From JAZNOL01 sp045580815 (GTDB lineage Bacteria > Bacillota > Clostridia > RUG12999): a DNA stretch of 19,160 bases. The stretch's first letter is position 1. The number at the start of each line of letters is the position of its first letter. The notes beneath the pieces were generated by a model. That model saw only the letters and a list, made by a program, of their open reading frames with translations, ran no database searches and was not told the origin of the DNA. Shown piece by piece: positions 7,630 through 13,920 of the stretch. The stretch is taken from assembly GCA_045580815.1 (NCBI GenBank), contig JAZNOL010000007.1:1-19160 (forward strand). Reading direction: 5' to 3'. Made by a program: the position numbers and the translations under genes.

Positions 7630-9024
7630 ATGTCAAAAAAATTCAAGAATCGACTGTTGGCAATATCAATCTCGTCAATACTTCTAGTGCTTTGTATAAT
7701 TTACTTTGCACTTACTATTAACTCACAAACAACCGCATCACAAATTTCTAAAGAGGATGCAGAAACTTTTGTCAATACGGCATTTGATGAAACGGCAATT
7801 ACTAATACGCTTAAAGCCATTGCTTCTAAAAACAACATTACTGTTAACGATATAAATTACGGTAGTGAAAAAAATATTATTCTCGACTGTACCGTTACAA
7901 CTCCTGACGTATACTCTGTAACTTCACCAGAATATGACAGATTGATGAATACTGATGTTAAAAAGGCAAACGGTACAATGTTCAAATCTTCATTAGACTT
8001 TAAAATGGAATTTGAACAGGAATTTATTTCTCTGATTAATAATGCATCAGAAAAAACCACTGATTTGGAAATAAGCATATACGACACAACAAGCGGATTT
8101 CTTCTTTATGCCGACGATACATCCACCAATATAGTTTATGGCGGAATAATTGATATTCAGAATGACATAAAAAATAAAACTACTGTTAACACCACTGACG
8201 AAAATGGAAACATTACCGAAAAGACAATCCAATCCACAAACGTCAACAAAGGTTTTATTGAGTGCTTTGAAACACGCCGTATTTCTGAAAAACCAAACAC
8301 CGCAGGTCCTCTTGGCAAATTCTGGACAAAGCTCAAGCGCGACTTCACTGTCAACTTTCTTGAATATGACCGCTGGAAAACTGTTTTTTCCGGTTTGTGG
8401 GTAACCATTTGTCTTACATTTTTCGCATTACTTATTGGCATAACTATTGGATTTATGGTTGCTTTTATACGGTGTTCATACCTAAAAACATCTCATCCCG
8501 GAATATTGTTAAAGCTGTTTAACTCCATTTCACAGTTATACTTAACGGTTATTCGCGGCACACCTGTTGTAGTTCAAATAATGATTATATACTTTGTCAT
8601 ATTTATGCCCATAGGTGTTGATAAATTTATTGCCGCTGTAATATGTTTCGGTTTAAACTCCGGTGCATACGTTGCCGAAATTGTACGTGGTGGAATAATG
8701 AGCATAGACAACGGTCAGATGGAAGCGGGCAGAAGTCTTGGATTCAACTATATGCAAACAATGTTTCATATTATATTTCCGCAAGCCTTCAAGGCAGTTT
8801 TACCATCGCTTGCAAATGAGTTTGTCGTTCTCTTAAAAGAAACATCCATTGCTTTTTACATTGGTCTTGGTGACCTTATGTATGCTGTCAACTCAATTCG
8901 TGCAGCAACATACAGCCCCTTTATGCCGCTTATAGCCTCTGCACTTATTTATCTTGCGATGGTTCTTATTTTATCCAAACTTGTAAGTATACTTGAAAGG
9001 AGACTGAGAAACAGTGAAAGATAA
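7630..9024 (+). CDS. Amino-acid ABC transporter permease with N-terminal extracytoplasmic domain
   Basis: The C-terminal part (about 250-464) is a normal HisM/GlnP-type permease with five hydrophobic segments beginning around 250, 290, 320, 395 and 430. It has the motif VIRGTPVVVQ and the ATPase-contact EAA loop (EIVRGGIMSI...MEAGRSLGFNYMQTM, about 345-375). The N-terminal about 245 residues are unusual. They hold a membrane segment at about 9-29 and then about 220 mostly polar residues that I do not recognise; no binding-protein motif is visible in them. Typical family members have about 220-300 residues. The extra helix fits the topology: N-in, domain outside, then the standard N-out five-helix core. 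The start ATG follows GAAAGGCGG. The 3' end overlaps the ATPase gene by 11 bp, showing tight coupling. Confidence 0.92.
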   Translation: MSKKFKNRLLAISISSILLVLCIIYFALTINSQTTASQISKEDAETFVNTAFDETAITNTLKAIASKNNITVNDINYGSEKNIILDCTVTTPDVYSVTSPEYDRLMNTDVKKANGTMFKSSLDFKMEFEQEFISLINNASEKTTDLEISIYDTTSGFLLYADDTSTNIVYGGIIDIQNDIKNKTTVNTTDENGNITEKTIQSTNVNKGFIECFETRRISEKPNTAGPLGKFWTKLKRDFTVNFLEYDRWKTVFSGLWVTICLTFFALLIGITIGFMVAFIRCSYLKTSHPGILLKLFNSISQLYLTVIRGTPVVVQIMIIYFVIFMPIGVDKFIAAVICFGLNSGAYVAEIVRGGIMSIDNGQMEAGRSLGFNYMQTMFHIIFPQAFKAVLPSLANEFVVLLKETSIAFYIGLGDLMYAVNSIRAATYSPFMPLIASALIYLAMVLILSKLVSILERRLRNSER

Positions 9025-9757
9025 TATAATTATCAGAACCGAAAATCTCTCTAAGACATACAACAACGGCAAAATTCATGCTCTGCGTGATGTTAATACC
9101 GAAATTAAAAAAGGCGAAGTTGTTGTAATCATCGGCCCTTCAGGTTCAGGAAAATCCACATATTTAAGGTCTCTTAATCTTCTGGAAGAACCTACAAGCG
9201 GTCATATTTATTTTGAAGATACCGATATTATGGACTCAAAAACAGATATAAACCTTATGCGCAGAAAAATGGGAATGGTTTTTCAGCAGTTCAATCTTTT
9301 TCCGCACATGACAGTTTTAAAAAACATGACCCTTGCCCCCATGAAGCTGCTTAAACTTTCAAAAGAAGAAGCCGAGAAAAAAGCAATGGAGCTTCTTGTC
9401 CGTGTTGGTCTTGCCGACAGAGCAAATGCTTATCCCTCACAGCTTTCAGGCGGTCAGAAACAACGTGTGGCAATTGTTCGTGCACTTTGCATGAATCCCG
9501 ATGTTATGCTGTTTGACGAGCCCACATCAGCCCTTGACCCTGAAATGGTTGGCGAAGTTCTTACTGTTATGAAAGACCTTGCTAAAAGCGGTATGACAAT
9601 GATTGTTGTTACTCATGAAATGGGTTTTGCCAAAGAGGTTGCAAACCGTGTAATTTTCATGTGCGACGGTAGCATTGAAGAAGACGGACTTCCCGAAGAA
9701 ATTTTCACAAACTGTAAAAATCCTCGTACACAGCAATTTTTACAGAGTATAATTTAG
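9014..9757 (+). CDS. Amino-acid ABC transporter ATP-binding protein
   Basis: A 247-residue ATPase of the GlnQ/HisP group that powers the importer encoded just upstream. It shows the Walker A GPSGSGKST (41-49), the Q-loop in MVFQQFNLFPHMT, the ABC signature LSGGQ (144-148), Walker B VMLFDEP (164-170), the D-loop SALD, and the switch histidine in VVTHEMGFA (H201). The FNLFPHMTVL and THEMGFAKEVA patterns are typical of the polar amino-acid subfamily. The start is GTG at 9014, inside the permease gene, with AAAGGAGA about 9 bp upstream; no in-frame ATG is nearby. The stop codon lies inside a triplicated 12-bp repeat. A strong bidirectional terminator ends the operon 30 bp later. Confidence 0.96.
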   Translation: MKDNIIIRTENLSKTYNNGKIHALRDVNTEIKKGEVVVIIGPSGSGKSTYLRSLNLLEEPTSGHIYFEDTDIMDSKTDINLMRRKMGMVFQQFNLFPHMTVLKNMTLAPMKLLKLSKEEAEKKAMELLVRVGLADRANAYPSQLSGGQKQRVAIVRALCMNPDVMLFDEPTSALDPEMVGEVLTVMKDLAKSGMTMIVVTHEMGFAKEVANRVIFMCDGSIEEDGLPEEIFTNCKNPRTQQFLQSII

Positions 9758-9779
9758 AGTATAATTTAGAGTATAATTT
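9744..9779 (+). repeat. Three tandem 12-bp repeats spanning the stop codon
   Basis: Three exact copies of AGAGTATAATTT lie at 9744-9755, 9756-9767 and 9768-9779. The first encodes the C-terminal Ser-Ile-Ile and, with the next copy, the TAG stop. Since 12 is a multiple of 3, later copies repeat the reading frame and add in-frame stops. Each unit also contains a TATAAT-like hexamer. Confidence 0.95.
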
Positions 9780-9786
9780 AATGTAT

Positions 9787-9818
9787 AAAAAATCGGCTTG
9801 ATGTCAAGCCGATTTTTT
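9787..9818. terminator. Bidirectional Rho-independent terminator between the ABC operon and rhaB
   Basis: A perfect 14-bp stem, AAAAAATCGGCTTG (9787-9800) with CAAGCCGATTTTTT (9805-9818), and tetraloop ATGT. A on the left and T on the right give a U tract in both directions. It ends both convergent units, the plus-strand transporter operon and the minus-strand operon ending in rhaB, whose stop is 8 bp away. Confidence 0.93.
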
Positions 9819-9826
9819 ATATTATT

Positions 9827-11308
9827 TTATTTATTCAATATTTTCACAAAACGGTCGTAAGCCTGTTTCCAAGAATCGCCATCTTCCGGCATATAATGAG
9901 TTGTTTCAAAAGAATTTTCAACAACCAGGCGTCCGTCTTTTAAATCTTTTACAGCTCCAAGTGCCATAAGCTGAACCATTGCATTGCCCATTCCTGTTGC
10001 TTCAACAGGACCTGCAACAACCTCTTTGCCTGTTGCATTTGCAATAAATTTACATACCATTGTATCTTTGATACCGCCACCAACCATATGTATAACATCT
10101 ATTTTATTATCAATGATTTTTTCAAGACAATCAACATAGTAAGCACATTTCATTGCAAGGCTTTGTGCAATTATGCGTACAATTTCGCCCTCATTTTCAG
10201 GAACTTTCTGATTTGTTTTTTCACAAAATTCACGAATACGTTTAGGCATATTCCCCGGTGCGGCAAATTTGTCGTTATCCGGGTCAATAAACGAAACAAG
10301 CGGCTCTGCCTGCCATGCCATCTTTTCCATTTCTGCAAAACTTAAATCTTTGCCCTCTCTCTGCCACTGTCTGCGGCTTTCCTGAATAATCCACAAACCC
10401 ATAATATTTTTAAGAAAACGGATTGTACCGTTTACGCTGCCCTCGTTTGTAAAATCGTATTCAAAGCTTTTATCCGTAATAAGCGGGCTGTCAAGCTCTG
10501 CACCCATAAGTGCCCATGTTCCGCTACTGATATATGCATAGTTTTCGCCCTCTTTTGCAGGAACGCTTGCAACAGCAGAAGCTGTATCATGAGAACCAAC
10601 AGCAATAACCGGTATTTTTTTGCATCCAAGCTCTTCACAAATCTCGTCTGTAAGGTAGCCAACAACCTCACCCGGCATGATAATATCACAGAAAAGACTG
10701 CGGTCTATGCCAAGTTTTTCGAGCAACTCATCATCCCACTGTTTTGTATAAGGATTAAGCAACTGCGAAGTAGATGCAATTGTGTATTCGTTTTTCATTA
10801 CACCTGTCAGAAGATAATTGAAAATATCCGGAATAAACAGTAGTTTATCGGCAATTTTCAAAGTATCGTCCTCAGTTTTTTTCATTGCGAGAAGCTGAAA
10901 AATTGTGTTAAAGAAATTAAACTGTATGCCTGTACGGTCAAAAATATATTTTTTGCCAACCAGTTTATCTGCATAGTCTATCATGCCTTCAGTACGGCTG
11001 TCACGGTAATGGAACGGGTTGCCTATCATTTTGCCGTTTTTGTCAAACAGCCCATAGTCAACACCCCATGTATCAATACCTATTGATGCAATGTCGTCAT
11101 GACCGCCATTTACAGCTTTTAATATCCCCTGTTTAATTTCATGGAAAAGTCTTAAAATATCCCAGCGAAATTCACCGCAGGCAACAACAGGGTCGTTGGA
11201 AAATCTGTGAATTTCTTCCATTGTAACTTTTCCGTTTTCGTATTCAAATATAAGTGCTCTGCCGCTTGATGCACCAAAATCAAAGCTCAAAATTTTTGTC
11301 TTTGTCAT
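9827..11308 (-). CDS. rhaB: Rhamnulokinase
   Basis: RhaB phosphorylates L-rhamnulose to L-rhamnulose 1-phosphate, the second step of rhamnose breakdown. The 493 residues match the E. coli enzyme (489). The FGGY-kinase N-terminal phosphate loop is FDFGASSGR (9-17). RhaB-like features include FRWDILRLFHEIKQG, IDTWGVDYGLFD, NPFHYRDSRT and GIQFNFFNTIFQL. The catalytic base is expected to be D241 in VGSHDTASAVASVPA, and the C-terminal nucleotide site is MVGGGIKD (near 400) followed by EATGMGNAMVQ. A GGGAG ribosome binding site precedes the ATG. It lies 17 bp behind the SPFH gene at the end of a housekeeping cluster; no isomerase, aldolase, transporter or regulator of rhamnose use is in the window. 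A related sugar kinase specificity, such as fuculose, is less likely given these motifs. Confidence 0.92.
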   Translation of the reverse strand: MTKTKILSFDFGASSGRALIFEYENGKVTMEEIHRFSNDPVVACGEFRWDILRLFHEIKQGILKAVNGGHDDIASIGIDTWGVDYGLFDKNGKMIGNPFHYRDSRTEGMIDYADKLVGKKYIFDRTGIQFNFFNTIFQLLAMKKTEDDTLKIADKLLFIPDIFNYLLTGVMKNEYTIASTSQLLNPYTKQWDDELLEKLGIDRSLFCDIIMPGEVVGYLTDEICEELGCKKIPVIAVGSHDTASAVASVPAKEGENYAYISSGTWALMGAELDSPLITDKSFEYDFTNEGSVNGTIRFLKNIMGLWIIQESRRQWQREGKDLSFAEMEKMAWQAEPLVSFIDPDNDKFAAPGNMPKRIREFCEKTNQKVPENEGEIVRIIAQSLAMKCAYYVDCLEKIIDNKIDVIHMVGGGIKDTMVCKFIANATGKEVVAGPVEATGMGNAMVQLMALGAVKDLKDGRLVVENSFETTHYMPEDGDSWKQAYDRFVKILNK

Positions 11309-11325
11309 AGTTAACTCTCCCTGAC

Positions 11326-12303
11326 TTAATTTTTATCTATGTTTTCGTCACCTGTCCACACTTCTTTTGCTGATGCAATAAGCGATGCCACATTTTGTAT
11401 TTCTGAAGGAATAATGATTTTTGTTGCTTTACCGTCAGCTACTTTCGCAAGAGCATCATAACCTTTGAGTGTCAGCACCTGTGATGACGGAGCCGCTTTA
11501 TTTAAAAGAGCAATACCGTCTGCTGTTGCCTGCTGAACTTTTAAAATTGCTTCAGCTTCACCCTCAGCAAGCTGTATTGTAGCTTCTTTTTCAGCTTGTG
11601 CACGAAGTATTTGTGCCTCTTTTTCAGCCTGTGCACGAAGTATTTGAGATTCTTTTTCACCCTCTGCCACAAGAATACTTGATTTTTTCTCACCCTCCGC
11701 ACGAAGAATTGATTCTCGGCGTTCACGTTCTGCTTTCATCTGTTTTTCCATGGCATCACGTATTTCTTTAGGCGGAATAATGTTTTTAAGCTCAACACGG
11801 TTGATCTTTATTCCCCATGGGTCAGTCGCCTCATCAAGAATTGTACGCATTGATGTATTTACAACATCCCTTGAAGTAAGTGTCTGGTCAAGTTCCATAT
11901 CACCGATTATATTACGCAGAGTTGTTGCTGTAAGATTTTCTATTGCCATAATTGGTCGGTCAATACCGTAGGTAAACAGTTTCGGGTCGGTAACCTGATA
12001 ATAAATAACCGTATCAATCTGCATAGTAACGTTATCTTTTGTGATTACCGGCTGGGGCGGAAAATCCACAACCTGCTCTTTAAGAGAAATTTTTCTTGAC
12101 ACTTTATCAATAATCGGAATAGCAAAATGCAGACCCACTTCCCATGTTCCGGCGTATTTTCCCACACGTTCAAGAATATAGGCATGAGCCTGAGGGACAA
12201 TTTTAATATTTGCAACAACAAGAATAAGCACAATAACCGCTATAAAAATCCATGTAGCCATAACCACATTGGTAGAACAAAAAACTGCCAAATTATTTAA
12301 CAT
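11326..12303 (-). CDS. SPFH/band-7 membrane protein (QmcA/YbbK-type stomatin-like)
   Basis: SPFH proteins form large membrane-bound oligomeric rings or microdomains and often work with membrane proteases. This 325-residue protein has an N-terminal membrane segment (about 15-32) and a prohibitin-homology domain with VPQAHAYILERVGKY, WEVGLHFAIPIIDKV, SLKEQVVDFPPQPVITKDNV, VIYYQVTDP and TTLRNIIGDMELDQTL. A long charged helix at about 180-255 contains an 11-residue repeat, then comes a small C-terminal region. The ATG follows GAGGAA, which overlaps the end of the NfeD gene; only 2 bp separate the two genes, so translation is coupled. NfeD-SPFH gene pairs are widespread in bacteria, which supports both calls. 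Its place in a cluster with ftsH suggests, by analogy with HflKC and QmcA, a role in membrane protein quality control. Confidence 0.93.
   Translation of the reverse strand: MLNNLAVFCSTNVVMATWIFIAVIVLILVVANIKIVPQAHAYILERVGKYAGTWEVGLHFAIPIIDKVSRKISLKEQVVDFPPQPVITKDNVTMQIDTVIYYQVTDPKLFTYGIDRPIMAIENLTATTLRNIIGDMELDQTLTSRDVVNTSMRTILDEATDPWGIKINRVELKNIIPPKEIRDAMEKQMKAERERRESILRAEGEKKSSILVAEGEKESQILRAQAEKEAQILRAQAEKEATIQLAEGEAEAILKVQQATADGIALLNKAAPSSQVLTLKGYDALAKVADGKATKIIIPSEIQNVASLIASAKEVWTGDENIDKN
11586..11646 (-). repeat. 33-nt direct repeat within the SPFH coiled-coil helix
   Basis: Two near-identical segments of about 28 nt (11586-11613 and 11619-11646, one visible difference) lie 33 bp apart. 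They encode two successive copies of the 11-residue unit AQAEKEAQILR / AQAEKEATIQL. More diverged units with the same 33-nt period flank them. Confidence 0.85.
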
Positions 12304-12305
12304 TT

Positions 12306-12722
12306 TTATTCCTCGCTTTCTTTTTTAACAACTAATTTTACGCCTTCAATTCTGATTATTCTGACAAGTTTATCTTTTTCAATACTTTTTCCATCTTCAC
12401 TTTTTGCCGACCATACCGCAGAACCTACCTTAACCTGACCTTTTGCCTCAATCGGCTGAATTTTCTCGGTAACAACAGCTGTTTGGGCTATAAGCGCATC
12501 TGCATTTGTGGGGACCTTTTTAACATATTTTTTAAGAAGTGGCTTTGTTACAATCAAAAGCACCATAGACAAACCGACAAAAATAACCCATTGCCATACT
12601 ACATCAACATTTCCCATTGCGGCAAACGCCGAAGCAGTCGCTCCTATTGCAATCCATATAGTAACAAGGTTTGTTGTCGCTATTTCGATTGCAAAAAGAG
12701 CAACCGCAATACACGTCCACAT
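12306..12722 (-). CDS. NfeD-like membrane protein with OB-fold domain (short form)
   Basis: Short NfeD proteins are partners of SPFH proteins. This 138-residue product has two to three hydrophobic segments (about 3-17, 20-37 and 42-62) with FAIEIATTNLVTIWIAIGATASAF, the usual hydrophobic NfeD start. A soluble C-terminal OB-fold follows: ADALIAQTAVVTEKI, GQVKVGSAVWSAKSEDG and VRIIRIEGVKLVV. It precedes the SPFH gene by 2 bp. The start is uncertain. The ATG at 12720-12722 is the only standard in-frame start, but it has no ribosome binding site directly before it. A strong AGAGGGGA site 29 bp upstream instead serves an out-of-frame ATGATG. An ATT at 12738-12740 would also be in frame, just after an in-frame TGA. 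Whichever start is used changes only a few N-terminal residues. Confidence 0.85.
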   Translation of the reverse strand: MWTCIAVALFAIEIATTNLVTIWIAIGATASAFAAMGNVDVVWQWVIFVGLSMVLLIVTKPLLKKYVKKVPTNADALIAQTAVVTEKIQPIEAKGQVKVGSAVWSAKSEDGKSIEKDKLVRIIRIEGVKLVVKKESEE

Positions 12723-12735
12723 AATTACACTGCTG

Positions 12736-12759
12736 TCAATAAGTCATCATTCCCCTCTC
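12736..12759 (-). promoter_or_regulatory. Strong ribosome binding site with a 4-codon mini-ORF ahead of the NfeD gene
   Basis: Minus strand: AGAGGGGA (12751-12758) is followed by ATG-ATG-ACT-TAT-TGA (12736-12750), out of frame with the NfeD gene. The next ATG, that of the NfeD gene, begins 13 nt after this stop. This could be a leader minigene with re-initiation, or a sign of a one-base change at the original start. Confidence 0.5.
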
Positions 12760-12767
12760 TTTTAAAA

Positions 12768-13880
12768 TTATACTTCTCCAAGACTTGCCGCTTTAAGATA
12801 TGCGTTAATATATCCGTCAATCTCTCCGTCCATTACAGCTCCGATGTTGCCCATTTCAAAGCCTGTTCGGTGGTCTTTGACAAGGTTATACGGATGGAAC
12901 ACATAAGAACGAATCTGACTGCCCCAGGCAATATCTTTCATATCGCCTTTAATATCGTCAATTTTTTCCATTTTTTCACGTTCTGCAATTTCCAGAAGTT
13001 TGGATTTAAGCATTTTCATACATGTTTCGCGATTCTGGATTTGTGAACGCTCTGTCTGGCAGGAAACAACAATTCCCGTAGGAATATGTGTCATACGAAC
13101 AGCAGATTCTGTTTTGTTGACGTGCTGTCCGCCTGCACCGCTGGCACGGTAAGTGTCAACCTTAATATCCTCCATGCGGATGTCAATTTCTATATCATCG
13201 TCAAATTCAGGCATAACATCAAGGGATGCAAAAGATGTATGACGTCGTCCTGAAGCATCAAAGGGCGATATACGCACCAAGCGGTGAACACCTTTTTCAG
13301 TTTTTGCATAACCGTAAGCATTTATACCGCTGATAAGCATGGTAACACTTTTAACGCCGGCATCGTCTCCATCGAGAATATCAAGTATTTTTGACTCATA
13401 TCCCCTACGTTCTGCCCAACGCAGATACATTCTCATAAGCATCTGTACCCAATCCTGAGCTTCTGTTCCACCTGCACCGGCATGAAGGGAAAGAATGGCG
13501 TTATTTTTATCGTACGGTCCTGTAAGCAGAGTTTCAAGACGCATATTTTCATATTTTGCCATAAAATCTGTACAGCTTTCAATTATCTCCGCCGCCGCAC
13601 CAATGTCATTTTCTTCGTTTGCCATTTCTATAAGAATGAGCAAATCTTCTCTTTCTGTTTTTAAATTATTGAAAGATTCAAGCTTATCCTTGAGCTGTTT
13701 TGTCTTTTTAAGAACCTTTCCTGATTTATCCATATCATCCCAGAAACCCGGTTCAGCCGCTTCTTTTTCAAGAGCATCTATTTCTTCGGTAAGTTTAGGG
13801 ATATTTATAGAGTCCTCAAGCTCTTTGATGCCACCTTCAAGGTCTCGGAGCTGTAATCGGTATTCTTCTAATTCTATCAT
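12768..13880 (-). CDS. prfB: Peptide chain release factor 2
   Basis: RF2 recognises UAA and UGA stop codons and triggers peptide release. The 370-residue protein shows the recognition tripeptide SPF (S195-P-F197), the catalytic GGQ at 240-242 in RASGAGGQHVNK, and other RF2 signatures such as AGAGGTEAQDW, KGVHRLVRISPFD, SQIQNRE and WGSQIRSYVFHPYN. It is one continuous reading frame. Many bacterial prfB genes need a programmed +1 frameshift at an internal CTT-TGA-C around codon 25, but here the matching position reads TCT-ATA-AAT-ATC (Ser-Ile-Asn-Ile). The aligned spacing to the conserved PGFWDD motif is unchanged, so the gene has lost, or never had, the autoregulatory site. The ATG follows GAGG with 7 bp spacing. 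It lies 40 bp after secA with no terminator between. Confidence 0.97.
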   Translation of the reverse strand: MIELEEYRLQLRDLEGGIKELEDSINIPKLTEEIDALEKEAAEPGFWDDMDKSGKVLKKTKQLKDKLESFNNLKTEREDLLILIEMANEENDIGAAAEIIESCTDFMAKYENMRLETLLTGPYDKNNAILSLHAGAGGTEAQDWVQMLMRMYLRWAERRGYESKILDILDGDDAGVKSVTMLISGINAYGYAKTEKGVHRLVRISPFDASGRRHTSFASLDVMPEFDDDIEIDIRMEDIKVDTYRASGAGGQHVNKTESAVRMTHIPTGIVVSCQTERSQIQNRETCMKMLKSKLLEIAEREKMEKIDDIKGDMKDIAWGSQIRSYVFHPYNLVKDHRTGFEMGNIGAVMDGEIDGYINAYLKAASLGEV

Positions 13881-13920
13881 TATAAAACCTCACTAATGTC
13901 TCAATTTATAGACTGCAAAA

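Noticed and set aside
12483..13046. A 187-residue open frame on the plus strand
   Set aside because: It is antisense to the NfeD-like gene and prfB, with low-complexity His/Cys/Phe content and no motif.
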